42,031 nt of DNA from Betaproteobacteria bacterium (lineage in GTDB: Bacteria; Pseudomonadota; Gammaproteobacteria; Burkholderiales; Usitatibacteraceae). The stretch spans positions 1 through 42,031 of the forward strand of contig JAABQW010000274.1 of assembly GCA_011391275.1 (NCBI GenBank). Reading direction: 5' to 3'. The translations under genes were made by a program, and so were the position numbers. Positions 8,183 through 16,687 of this stretch are shown here, in pieces (positions within the stretch are counted from its first letter, which is position 1; the number at the start of each line of letters is the position of its first letter). The notes below the pieces were generated by a model, which saw only the letters and a program-made list of their open reading frames with translations, made no database searches and was not told the DNA's origin.

Positions 8183-10258
8183 ATGCCGAACAGACTCGCC
8201 CGGGAAACCAGCCCTTACCTCCAGCAGCACGCGGACAACCCCGTCGACTGGTATCCCTGGGGGGAAGAAGCCCTTGGCGCCGCAAGGGCATCCGGCAAGC
8301 CGATCCTGCTCTCGGTGGGCTACTCCGCCTGCCACTGGTGCCACGTGATGGCCCACGAGTCCTTCGAGGACCCGGAAGTGGCGAAGGTGATGAACGACCT
8401 CTTCGTGAACGTGAAGGTGGACCGCGAGGAGCGCCCCGACATCGACCAGATCTACCAGGCCGCCCAGCAGATGCTCACGCAGCGAGCCGGCGGCTGGCCG
8501 CTCACGATGTTCCTCACCGCCGACCAGGTGCCTTTCTTCGGGGGGACGTACTTCCCGAAGGAGGCGCGCTACGGCCTGCCGGGCTTCGTGGACCTCATGC
8601 GCCGGGTGCGCGCCTTCCACGACGGGCAGCGCGCCGACATCGAGGCGCAGAACGGCGAGCTGGTCGCTGCCCTCGCGCGCACGCAGCCGCGCGGTGCGGC
8701 CCATGCGTCGGATTTCTCCGACCGGCCGCTCCTCGAGGCCATCGCCTTCCACGAAAGTGCCTTCGACCGCGAGCGCGGGGGGTTCGGCCAGGCGCCCAAG
8801 TTCCCGCACCCCGACGCGATCGAGGCCTGCCTTCGCCACTTCGCGAGGACGGGCGACGAGCGCGCGCTGGCGATGGCGACCACGACGCTCGCGAAGATGG
8901 CCGGGGGCGGCGTCTTCGACCAGCTGGGCGGCGGGTTCGCGCGCTACAGCACGGACAACGACTGGGCCATCCCGCACTTCGAGAAGATGCTCTACGACAA
9001 CGGCCAGCTCATCCGCCTCTACGCGGACGCCTGGGCGCTGACCGGCGAGCCGCTCTTCGCGCGCACGGTCGAGGAGACCGCCGCCTGGGCCATGCGCGAG
9101 ATGCAGTCGCCCGGAGGCGGCTACCACTCCTCGCTCGACGCCGACTCGGAAGGCGAGGAGGGAAGGTTCTACGTCTGGACGCGCGAGGAAGTCCAGGCCG
9201 CCCTCACCCCGGAAGAAGGGGCCGTCGCAATCCCGCACTACGGGCTCGACCGCAGTCCCAACTTCATGGGCCGCGCCTGGAACCCCGTCGTGGCCACGCC
9301 GCTCGCCGACATCGCCGCGCGGCTCGAGATCGGCGGGGACGAAGCCGCCGCGCGCCTTGAATCGGCCCGCGCGAAGCTCCTCGCCGCGCGCGACAGGCAC
9401 GTGCGCCCGGGCCGGGACGACAAGATCCTCACCTCGTGGAACGCGCTGATGATCGGCGGCATGGCCCACGCCGCGCGCGTCCTCGGCCGCGACGACTGGC
9501 TCGCCTCCGCGCGGCGCGCCCTCGACTTCGTCCGCGACACGATGTGGGACGGGGAGCGGCTGCTCGCGACGCACAAGGACGGAAAAACGCACCTCAACGC
9601 CTATCTCGACGACTACGCCTTCCTGCTCGCGGCCCTCCTGGAGGTGATGCAGGCGGATTTCCGGCCCACGGACCTCGCGTGGGCCGAGGCGCTTGGCGAC
9701 ACGCTGCTCGAGTCCTTCCACGACGAGGCCGGCGGCGGGTTCTTCTTCACCTCCCACGACCACGAGCGCCTCATCCACCGCCCCAAGCCCGGCCACGACA
9801 ACGCCACCCCGTCGGGCAACGGCGTGGCGGCGTGGGCCCTCAACCGCCTCGCCTTCCTCTCGGGCGAGATGCGCTTCCGGGACGCCGCCGAGGGCACGCT
9901 GTCCCTCTTCTGGCCCGCCATCGAGCGGTCCCCTGGCGGCTTCGGGAGCCTGCTCGCGGCGCTGGAGGAAATGCTTTCGCCTCCGACCACGGTCATCGTG
10001 AACGGCCCGCCGGCCGCCTTCGGCCCCTGGCGAGAGGCCCTGCGGCGCGATTACCTCCCCTCCACGCTGGTCGTTTTCGTGGGGGACACGGCCGGCATAC
10101 CCCCCCCGTTGGCCAAGCCCGCCGGACCGACGGTCAACGCATGGGTGTGCCAAGGCGTTAAGTGTTTGGCCCCCCTCGCGGAACCGGGCCAATTGCGCGA
10201 AACCGTGAAACCCCCGAAAATCGGTGGTTCCGCGCCTACCCGAAACCGTTCCGCCTAA
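8183..10258 (+). CDS. Thioredoxin-fold DUF255 protein (YyaL/SSP411 family)
   Basis: A 691-residue cytoplasmic protein. Residues 1-165 form the DUF255 (Thioredox_DsbH) domain with the family start [21 protein letters not shown] and the redox motif SACHWCHVM (Cys50, Cys53). The remainder is an (alpha/alpha)6 barrel like those of N-acylglucosamine epimerases and glycosidases, with [23 protein letters not shown] and [12 protein letters not shown] typical of the family. Biochemical role is unestablished. The tracked start at 8129 lies within the repeat element, so the ATG at 8183 is taken because it starts the conserved sequence. No strong ribosome site is visible, perhaps because the element has replaced the native upstream sequence. 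Confidence 0.9.
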   Translation: MPNRLARETSPYLQQHADNPVDWYPWGEEALGAARASGKPILLSVGYSACHWCHVMAHESFEDPEVAKVMNDLFVNVKVDREERPDIDQIYQAAQQMLTQRAGGWPLTMFLTADQVPFFGGTYFPKEARYGLPGFVDLMRRVRAFHDGQRADIEAQNGELVAALARTQPRGAAHASDFSDRPLLEAIAFHESAFDRERGGFGQAPKFPHPDAIEACLRHFARTGDERALAMATTTLAKMAGGGVFDQLGGGFARYSTDNDWAIPHFEKMLYDNGQLIRLYADAWALTGEPLFARTVEETAAWAMREMQSPGGGYHSSLDADSEGEEGRFYVWTREEVQAALTPEEGAVAIPHYGLDRSPNFMGRAWNPVVATPLADIAARLEIGGDEAAARLESARAKLLAARDRHVRPGRDDKILTSWNALMIGGMAHAARVLGRDDWLASARRALDFVRDTMWDGERLLATHKDGKTHLNAYLDDYAFLLAALLEVMQADFRPTDLAWAEALGDTLLESFHDEAGGGFFFTSHDHERLIHRPKPGHDNATPSGNGVAAWALNRLAFLSGEMRFRDAAEGTLSLFWPAIERSPGGFGSLLAALEEMLSPPTTVIVNGPPAAFGPWREALRRDYLPSTLVVFVGDTAGIPPPLAKPAGPTVNAWVCQGVKCLAPLAEPGQLRETVKPPKIGGSAPTRNRSA

Positions 10259-10271
10259 GGAGAAGTCAGTC

Positions 10272-10583
10272 ATGAAGAAGTCCGGTCTCATCATCGCCGC
10301 CCTCGGCCTCGCGTTCACCGCCGCACCGGCGCTCGCCAGCCTGGAGCTCGCGACCAAGTCGGCCTGCACCGCCTGCCACGCCGTGGACAAGAAGCTCGTC
10401 GGCCCGTCCTACAAGGATGTCGCCAAGAAGTACGCCGGCAACGCCAAGGCCGAAGCCATGCTCATCGAGAAGGTCAAGAAGGGCGGCGTGGGCACCTGGG
10501 GCCAGATTCCGATGCCCCCGAACCCCAACGTCAAGGACCCCGACATCGCGACGCTCGTGAAGTGGGTTCTCGCGACGAAGTAA
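10272..10583 (+). CDS. Class I c-type cytochrome (c551/c552-like)
   Basis: A 103-residue periplasmic electron carrier. It has a signal peptide (MKKSGLIIAALGLAFTAAPALA), a single heme site CTACH (Cys32-His36) and a probable distal Met81 in QIPMPPNPN. Size and layout fit the c551/c552 group that delivers electrons to terminal or nitrite reductases. The ATG at 10272 follows AAGGAGA. It stands 13 bp after the DUF255 gene but ends at its own strong terminator. A link to the octaheme nitrite reductase 28 kb away is only a possibility. Confidence 0.9.
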   Translation: MKKSGLIIAALGLAFTAAPALASLELATKSACTACHAVDKKLVGPSYKDVAKKYAGNAKAEAMLIEKVKKGGVGTWGQIPMPPNPNVKDPDIATLVKWVLATK

Positions 10584-10584
10584 T

Positions 10585-10630
10585 GTAAGCACCCGCTTAC
10601 AAGGAAAAGCCGGCCTCGCGCCGGCTTTTT
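10585..10630 (+). terminator. Double hairpin with U-tract after cytochrome c
   Basis: A small hairpin GTAAGC/GCTTAC (10585-10600) is followed by a classic rho-independent terminator, with arms AAAAGCCGGC and GCCGGCTTTT around CTCGC and five T residues (10605-10630). Confidence 0.88.
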
Positions 10631-10644
10631 CGTTTGGAAAACCC

Positions 10645-10650
10645 TATAAT
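10645..10650 (+). promoter_or_regulatory. -10 box (TATAAT) of the liv operon
   Basis: A perfect TATAAT hexamer 15 nt after the upstream terminator and 57 nt before livK. No convincing -35 is present at 16-18 bp, so activation by a regulator is possible. Confidence 0.55.
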
Positions 10651-10706
10651 CGCGCGCTCGACCCCATTCCCGTCCCACCCACCCCATTCCCCCAGGAGAC
10701 TCCTCC

Positions 10707-12032
10707 ATGAACCGTTCCACGAAGCTCGCCCTTGCCGTCGCCCTCGCGCTGGGCGTTGCGGCCTGCGGCCAGAAGGAAGAGCCGAAGAAGGCCGACGCCA
10801 AGCCCGCCGCCCCGGCCGGCGTCACCGTCACCATCGCCCACGCGGGCCCGCTCACCGGCTCGATCGCCCACCTCGGCAAGGACGACGAGAACGGCGTCGC
10901 GCTCGCCGTCGCCCAGGCGAACGACAAGAAGCTCGTCATCGACGGCAAGCCCGTCACCTTCAAGATGATGAGCGAGGACGACCAGGCCGACCCGAAGACG
11001 GGCACCACCGTCGCGCAGAAGCTCGTGGACGCCAAGGTCGCCGCCGTCATCGGGCACCTGAACTCCGGCGTGACGATCCCCGCCTCCGAGATCTACACCA
11101 AGGCCGGCATCCCGGTGATCTCCGGCTCCGCCACCAACCCGACGCTCACCGAGCGCGGCCTCAAGGGCGTCTTCCGTACCGTGGGCCGCGACGACCAGCA
11201 GGGCCCCGCGATCGCCGCCTACATCGCCACCGAGCTCAAGGCCAAGAAGGTCGCGATCATCGACGACAAGACCGCCTACGGCGAGGGCCTCGCCAACGAG
11301 GTCGAGAAGTTCCTCAAGGGCGCCAAGGTGACCATCGTCGGACGCGAGCGCACCACCGACAAGGAAACCGACTTCAAGGCGATCCTCACCAAGATCAAGG
11401 CGAAGAAGCCGGACGTCGTCTTCCACGGCGGCATGGACGCCACCGGCGGCCCGATGCTCAAGCAGGCGAGGGAACTGGGCATCAAGAGCGCCTTCTCCTT
11501 CGGCGACGGCGCCTGCACCAACGAGATGGCCAAGCTCGCCGGCGCGGCGGCCGAGGGGCTGATCTGCTCGCAGGCGGGCCTGCCCGCCGAGGCGGCCAGC
11601 GCGGACTTCAAAAACGCCTTCAAGGCGAAGTTCGGCGACATCAAGCAGTACGCGCCGTACTTCTACGACGCCACGCTCACCGTGATCGAGGCGATGAAGA
11701 AGGCCAACTCCGTCGACCCCGCGAAGTTCACGCCGGAGATGCACAACGTGTCCTTCACGGGCGCCACGGGCAAGGTCGAGTTCGACGCCAAGGGCGACCG
11801 CAAGGATGCCGAGATCACGATCTTCCGGCTCCAGGACGGCAGCATCAAGCCGCTGGCCGTGGTGAAGAACGGCGTCTCCGCGCCCTTCGCCGCACCGGCC
11901 GCACCCGCCGCCGCACCGGCCGCCTCGGGCGCCCCGATGCCGCCGGCCGCGCCCACCGCGGCCCCGGCAGCGGGCGCGAAGGCCGCCGCGAAGCCGGCCG
12001 AGGACCCGAAGAAGAAGAAGGGCGGCTGCTGA
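10707..12032 (+). CDS. livK: Branched-chain amino-acid ABC transporter substrate-binding lipoprotein
   Basis: A 441-residue type I periplasmic binding protein. The signal peptide ends in a lipobox (LGVAAC), so the protein is probably lipidated at Cys20 rather than free. The ligand-binding core starts VTVTIAHAGPLTGSIAHLGKDDENG and includes VAAVIGHLNSGVTIPASEIY and IPVISGSATNPTLT, typical of LivJ/LivK proteins that bind Leu/Ile/Val or related amides. After the core, from about residue 390, there is an unusual tail of Ala/Pro repeats ending DPKKKKGGC. AGGAGA precedes the ATG. It is separated from livHMGF by a strong hairpin, which would give more binding protein than permease, as usual for such operons. 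Confidence 0.92.
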   Translation: MNRSTKLALAVALALGVAACGQKEEPKKADAKPAAPAGVTVTIAHAGPLTGSIAHLGKDDENGVALAVAQANDKKLVIDGKPVTFKMMSEDDQADPKTGTTVAQKLVDAKVAAVIGHLNSGVTIPASEIYTKAGIPVISGSATNPTLTERGLKGVFRTVGRDDQQGPAIAAYIATELKAKKVAIIDDKTAYGEGLANEVEKFLKGAKVTIVGRERTTDKETDFKAILTKIKAKKPDVVFHGGMDATGGPMLKQARELGIKSAFSFGDGACTNEMAKLAGAAAEGLICSQAGLPAEAASADFKNAFKAKFGDIKQYAPYFYDATLTVIEAMKKANSVDPAKFTPEMHNVSFTGATGKVEFDAKGDRKDAEITIFRLQDGSIKPLAVVKNGVSAPFAAPAAPAAAPAASGAPMPPAAPTAAPAAGAKAAAKPAEDPKKKKGGC

Positions 12033-12075
12033 TCGCCCGGCGCGCGGGGCCCGCCCCGCGCGCATGCACCCCAGG

Positions 12076-12104
12076 AAACGGGGCGGCCACGGCCGCCCCG
12101 TTTT
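12076..12104 (+). terminator. Hairpin between livK and livH
   Basis: Thirteen-base arms AAACGGGGCGGCC and GGCCGCCCCGTTT around a 2-nt loop, followed by T. It is likely a partial terminator or mRNA-stabilising stem that lowers downstream expression relative to livK. Confidence 0.8.
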
Positions 12105-12154
12105 ACTTGCGCCGACTTGCGTAAAATCCCCCCTGGACCTCGAGGAGCGGCGAC

Positions 12155-13153
12155 CTGGACACCTTCATCCAGCAGGTGGTGAACGGCCTCACCCTGGGCT
12201 GCGTGTACGCCGTCGTGGCACTGGGCTACACGATGGTCTACGGCATCGTGCAGCTCATCAACTTCGCGCACGGCGAGGTGGTGATGATCGGCTGCATGGT
12301 CGCCTTCTCGGTGATCGTGGCGCTCGCCCCCACGGGGCTGCCCCCGTTCGTGATCGTGGGCGCCGGCATCGCCGCGGCCGTGCCCGCCTGCATGGCGGTG
12401 GGCTTCGCCGTCGAGCGCATCGCCTACCGGCCGCTGCGCAACGCCCCGCGCCTCGCCCCGCTCATCACGGCCATCGGCGTGTCGATCGTGCTCCAGCACC
12501 TGGCCCTCCTCGTCTGGAGCCGCAACATCATCGCCTTCCCGCAGATCATCGAGCTGAAGCTCTTCCACTTCGGCTCCTCGGAGACGAGTGCGGCCATCTC
12601 CAACATCCAGATCGCCATCATCGCCACGTCGGTGGCGATGATGGCCGGGCTCCTGCTGCTGGTCTACCGCACCCGCCTGGGCATCGCCATGCGCGCCACG
12701 TCGCAGAACCCGCAGGTGGCGGGCCTCATGGGCATCGACGTGAACCGCGTGATCTCGGCCACCTTCGTGATCGGCGCCTCCCTCGGCGCGGTGGCCGGCG
12801 CGATGGTCGGCACCTACTACGGCATCGCGCACTACCAGATGGGGTTCCTGCTCGGGCTCAAGGCGTTCAGCGCCGCGGTGCTGGGCGGGATCGGCAACCT
12901 CGCGGGCGCCGTGCTGGGCGGCATCCTCATGGGCCTGATCGAGGCGCTGGGCGCGGGCTACGTGGGCGACTTCACGAACGTGTGCCTGCTGGACCGCTTC
13001 CTGCCGGGCTTCTCCGCGGTGTGCGAGGCGAGCCCCGAGTCGAGCCTCTTCGGCAGCAACTACAAGGACGTGTACGCGTTCATCGTCCTCATCCTCGTGC
13101 TCGTCTTCCGGCCCTCCGGGCTGCTGGGCGAGCGTGTCGGCGACCGGGCCTAG
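12155..13153 (+). CDS. livH: Branched-chain amino-acid ABC transporter permease LivH
   Basis: An inner-membrane permease with eight or more helices. The tracked GTG at 12176 gives a clipped start. In frame upstream, CTG at 12155 is preceded by GAGGAG at 8-nt spacing and yields MDTFIQQVVNGLTLGCVYAV, the standard LivH N-terminus, so I take this rare start (332 residues). Family segments seen include LGYTMVYGIVQLINFAHGEV, RATSQNPQVAGLMGIDVNRV (the cytoplasmic coupling loop) and LGGIGNLAGAVLGGILMGL. It pairs with LivM. The stop lies 12 bp upstream of repeat element B. Confidence 0.9.
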   Translation: MDTFIQQVVNGLTLGCVYAVVALGYTMVYGIVQLINFAHGEVVMIGCMVAFSVIVALAPTGLPPFVIVGAGIAAAVPACMAVGFAVERIAYRPLRNAPRLAPLITAIGVSIVLQHLALLVWSRNIIAFPQIIELKLFHFGSSETSAAISNIQIAIIATSVAMMAGLLLLVYRTRLGIAMRATSQNPQVAGLMGIDVNRVISATFVIGASLGAVAGAMVGTYYGIAHYQMGFLLGLKAFSAAVLGGIGNLAGAVLGGILMGLIEALGAGYVGDFTNVCLLDRFLPGFSAVCEASPESSLFGSNYKDVYAFIVLILVLVFRPSGLLGERVGDRA

Positions 13154-13165
13154 GTGGGCGTTATG

Positions 13166-13660
13166 GAGTTACGCCACCCAAGGACGGGGACACGGATGAA
13201 CACGGATGAACACGGATGTTGGATTGAAGGGCGATATCGACGTCTCACGAAGTGTCATCGGGGCTGCCTTTCGCGTTGCCAATGCACTGGGAGTCGGATT
13301 TCTTGAGAAGGTCTATGAGAACGCTCTCGCGGTCGAGCTGCGCCTCTGCGGACATTCCGTGGAGCAGCAACGCCCGATCGAAGTCCGCTACCGCAACCAG
13401 ATCGTCGGCATTTACCAGGCGGATCTGGTTGTGGATGGCCGCCTGGTCATCGAGCTCAAGGCGGTCGATGCCCTGTCGCCGAATCACAAGTCTCAATGCC
13501 TCAATTACCTGCGGGCCTGCGGTCTTCACACCGGCCTGCTCATCAACTTCGGTCGCCCGCGGATCGACATCCTGCGCATCCTGTCCTGAACCCGGAATTG
13601 CCCTATCCGTGTTAATCCGTGTCCATCCGTGTTCATCCGTGTTCCAAAGGTTTACGTAAC
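13166..13660 (+). mobile_element. Inverted-repeat element B carrying a GxxExxY gene (putative autonomous form)
   Basis: The left end GAGTTACGCCACCCAAGGAC leads into three ten-base units ending GAACACGGAT (to 13218). The right arm at 13605-13660 has four units of ATCCGTGTTC type followed by CCAAAGGTTTACGTAAC. The arms are in inverted orientation and enclose exactly one gene. The left end is of the type found in element C, the right end of the type found in element A. The element separates livH from livM, which are normally nearly adjacent, and its right end stops 1-2 nt before the livM ATG. No target duplication is obvious. Calling it mobile is an inference from the repeat structure and dispersed copies. 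Confidence 0.6.
13206..13589 (+). CDS. GxxExxY protein (PD-(D/E)XK nuclease-like)
   Basis: A 127-residue protein with the family signature GFLEKVY (Gly31, Glu34, Tyr37). It also has an apparent PD-(D/E)XK core: Asp73 in YQADLVVDGR and Glu83-x-Lys85 in VIELKAV, followed by a Q-x3-Y motif (Gln97, Tyr101 in QCLNYLRA), a pattern known from RecB-type nucleases. No biochemical role is established for this family to my knowledge. The start codon and first residues (MNTD) are encoded by the third ten-base repeat unit of the element's left arm. Less biased codon use than the surrounding liv genes (for example GTTGCC, GGATTT, AATTAC) suggests separate ancestry. It is the only gene inside element B. Confidence 0.85.
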   Translation: MNTDVGLKGDIDVSRSVIGAAFRVANALGVGFLEKVYENALAVELRLCGHSVEQQRPIEVRYRNQIVGIYQADLVVDGRLVIELKAVDALSPNHKSQCLNYLRACGLHTGLLINFGRPRIDILRILS

Positions 13661-13661
13661 C

Positions 13662-14756
13662 ATGGGCACCCCCTCCACCCTCCGCGACGACCCCCGACTC
13701 AAATGGGCGGGCCTCGCCCTCATCGCGATCGCCCTCATCGCGCTGCCCTTCGTGCTCGCCATGGCGGGCACGGCGTGGGTGAGGATCACGAACCTCGCCA
13801 TCCTCTTCGTCCTGCTCTCGCTCGGGCTGAACATCGTGGTCGGCTTCGCGGGGCTGCTGGACCTGGGCTACATCGCGTTCTACGCCGTCGGCGCCTACGT
13901 CTACGCCCTCCTCGCCTCGCCCCACTTCGGCCTTCACCTGCCGTGGTGGGCGATCCTGCCCATCGGCGCCGCGGTCGCGTGCCTGTTCGGCGTGCTGCTC
14001 GGCACGCCCACGCTCAAGCTCAGGGGCGACTACCTCGCCATCGTGACGCTGGGCTTCGGCGAGATCATCCGCATCTTCCTCAACAACCTCTCCGAGCCCT
14101 TCAACCTCACCAACGGCCCGAAGGGGATCGCGACCATCGATCCCATCCGCTTCCTGGGGCTGGACTTCTCCTCGGCCACGCGCATCGGCGAGTTCGCGCT
14201 CTCCGGCACCATCAAGTACTACTTCTTCCTGCTCGCCGTGCTGGTCGTGGTGATCGTGGTGAACCTGCGCCTGCAGGATTCCCGCATCGGCCGCGCCTGG
14301 GAGGCGATCCGCGAGGACGAGATGGCCGCGCGCTCCATGGGCATCAACACCACGCGCATGAAGCTCCTCGCCTTCGCCATGGGCGCCTCCTTCGGCGGCA
14401 TCGCCGGCGGCATGTTCTCGGCGATCCAGGGCTTCATCAGCCCGGAGAGCTTCGTCCTCAACGAGAGCGTGATGGTGCTCGCAATGGTAGTGCTGGGCGG
14501 GATGGGGAACATCTGGGGCGTGGTGCTGGGCGCGGTCCTGCTCTCCTTCGTCCCGGAGATCCTGCGCTACACGGTCGAGCCCGTGCAGCGCATGCTCTTC
14601 GGCCGCTCGCTCATCGACCCGGAGGTGATCCGCATGCTGCTCTTCGGGCTGGCGATGGTGGTGATGATGCTCTTCCGCCCCGCGGGGATCCTGCCCTCGG
14701 CGGTGAGGAAGCGCGAGCTCGCGACGGGGCGCGAAGGCGATGGCGACGACGCCTGA
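13662..14756 (+). CDS. livM: Branched-chain amino-acid ABC transporter permease LivM
   Basis: A 364-residue inner-membrane permease. LNIVVGFAGLLDLGYIAFYA, LRGDYLAIVTLGFGEIIRI and the coupling-loop region IREDEMAARSMGINTTRMK are diagnostic of LivM. The ATG at 13662 directly follows the right end of repeat element B; the tracked start at 13629 is repeat-encoded. The only ribosome-site-like bases upstream (AAAGG) lie inside the element, 11 nt from the ATG. The 3' end overlaps livG by 17 bp. Confidence 0.92.
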   Translation: MGTPSTLRDDPRLKWAGLALIAIALIALPFVLAMAGTAWVRITNLAILFVLLSLGLNIVVGFAGLLDLGYIAFYAVGAYVYALLASPHFGLHLPWWAILPIGAAVACLFGVLLGTPTLKLRGDYLAIVTLGFGEIIRIFLNNLSEPFNLTNGPKGIATIDPIRFLGLDFSSATRIGEFALSGTIKYYFFLLAVLVVVIVVNLRLQDSRIGRAWEAIREDEMAARSMGINTTRMKLLAFAMGASFGGIAGGMFSAIQGFISPESFVLNESVMVLAMVVLGGMGNIWGVVLGAVLLSFVPEILRYTVEPVQRMLFGRSLIDPEVIRMLLFGLAMVVMMLFRPAGILPSAVRKRELATGREGDGDDA

Positions 14757-15552
14757 GGCGCCGGGGCGCGTGCCGCTCCTCGAGATCGAGGGCGTCACCA
14801 AGCGCTTCGGCGGGCTCACCGCGCTCTCGGAGGTGAGCTTCATCATCGCGAAGGGCGAGATCTACGGGCTCATCGGCCCCAACGGGGCGGGCAAGACCAC
14901 GCTCTTCAACGTGCTCACCGGCCTGTACCGCCACGACGAGGGGCAGTTCCGCTTCGCGGGGCGCCCGCTCGAGCAGGCCACGCCCGACCGCATCGCCGCG
15001 CTGGGCATCGCGCGCACCTTCCAGAACATCCGCCTCTTCGCGAACCTCTCGGCACTGGAGAACGTGATGATCGGCCGCCACGTGCGCACGAAGGCGGGCG
15101 TCTTCGGCGCCATCGCCCGCAACCCGGCCACGCGCGCCGAGGAGGCGGCGATCGTGAAACGCGCCCGCGAGCTCCTGGACTACGTGGGCATCGGCCCGCG
15201 CGGCAACGAACTCGCGCGCCACCTCGCCTACGGCGACCAGCGCCGCCTCGAGATCGCCCGCGCGCTCGCGACCGACCCGCTGCTTCTCGCCCTCGACGAG
15301 CCCGCGGCCGGCATGAACGCCACCGAAAAGCAGGACCTGCGCAAGCTCCTCGAATCCATCCGCCGCGACGGCACCACCATCCTCATCATCGAGCACGACA
15401 TGCGCCTGGTGATGGGGCTGTGCGACCGCGTCCTCGTCCTCGACTACGGCCGGCGCATCGCCGAGGGCCTCCCCGCCGACGTGCGCCGCGACCCGAAGGT
15501 GATCGAGGCTTACCTGGGCGCGCAGCATCACGATGCTGCCGTCAGCGAGTGA
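14740..15552 (+). CDS. livG: Branched-chain amino-acid ABC transporter ATPase LivG
   Basis: A 270-residue cytoplasmic ATPase. Walker A is GPNGAGKTT, the signature is the LivG variant LAYGDQRRLEIARAL, Walker B is LLALDEPAAGM and the switch His is in IIEHDMRLVM. The characteristic LivG insertion with ARTFQNIRLF and the extra NATEKQDLRKL segment are present. It overlaps livM by 17 bp. The terminal Ser-Glu-stop (AGC GAG TGA) falls within the left end of repeat element C, so the last codons may be element-derived. Confidence 0.94.
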   Translation: MATTPEAPGRVPLLEIEGVTKRFGGLTALSEVSFIIAKGEIYGLIGPNGAGKTTLFNVLTGLYRHDEGQFRFAGRPLEQATPDRIAALGIARTFQNIRLFANLSALENVMIGRHVRTKAGVFGAIARNPATRAEEAAIVKRARELLDYVGIGPRGNELARHLAYGDQRRLEIARALATDPLLLALDEPAAGMNATEKQDLRKLLESIRRDGTTILIIEHDMRLVMGLCDRVLVLDYGRRIAEGLPADVRRDPKVIEAYLGAQHHDAAVSE

Positions 15553-15814
15553 CACTACCCAAGGACGGGGACACGGATGAACACGGATGAACACGGATAT
15601 TGGAGGGTTGGACCAAGGTGCCCCCTGCCTGTGACATCGGCATCGTGTCCTGATGCGACTGCGTTCGCGTGCCATCCATCAAATATCCGTGTTCATCCGT
15701 GTTCATCCGTGTCCCCGTCCTTGGGTCGCGTAACTCACCGTCCATTGGCTATGCCCTCCAATATCCGTGTTCATCCGTGTTCATCCGTGTCCCTGTCTTT
15801 GAGTAGCGTAACTC
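15547..15814. repeat. Inverted-repeat element C, composite with three arms
   Basis: A left arm in forward orientation (15547-15605) contains three ten-base units and then ATATTGGAGGG. Two reverse-oriented arms follow, at about 15682-15736 and 15754-15814, both ending in the GCGTAACTC terminus. The outermost arms match as inverted repeats through ATTGGAGGG, so they look like the ends of one element; the middle arm is a second right end whose own left end is missing. About 75 bp between the first two arms holds no gene. It fills the whole livG-livF gap and ends 4 nt before the livF ATG. Confidence 0.85.
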
Positions 15815-15818
15815 TCCG

Positions 15819-16526
<708 letters not shown>

Positions 16527-16687
16527 CCCGGGAGGGGCGGAGGATTTGCAGCTACACTTGTAAACCGCCGCGTGACGGGAAGCACAGACGGCGCCCGCGG
16601 CGGCCCCACAGAATAAGTGCATCGACAAAAGCGCGAGATTAAGGGCCTTTGCGCCCGGCCCCGAATCCTGGAAACCCTGACCTCCCC

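Noticed and set aside
8123-10390. 755-aa minus-strand ORF antisense to the DUF255 gene
   Set aside because: Shadow ORF of low complexity with no motif. The plus strand encodes a full-length DUF255 protein.
13245-14846. 533-aa minus-strand ORF opposite the GxxExxY gene and livM
   Set aside because: It contains [13 protein letters not shown] from the repeat arm, but the remainder is an antisense shadow of livM.
15547-15814. CRISPR array
   Set aside because: The units are 10 bp, contiguous and in inverted arms, without unique spacers of uniform length. No cas genes are nearby.
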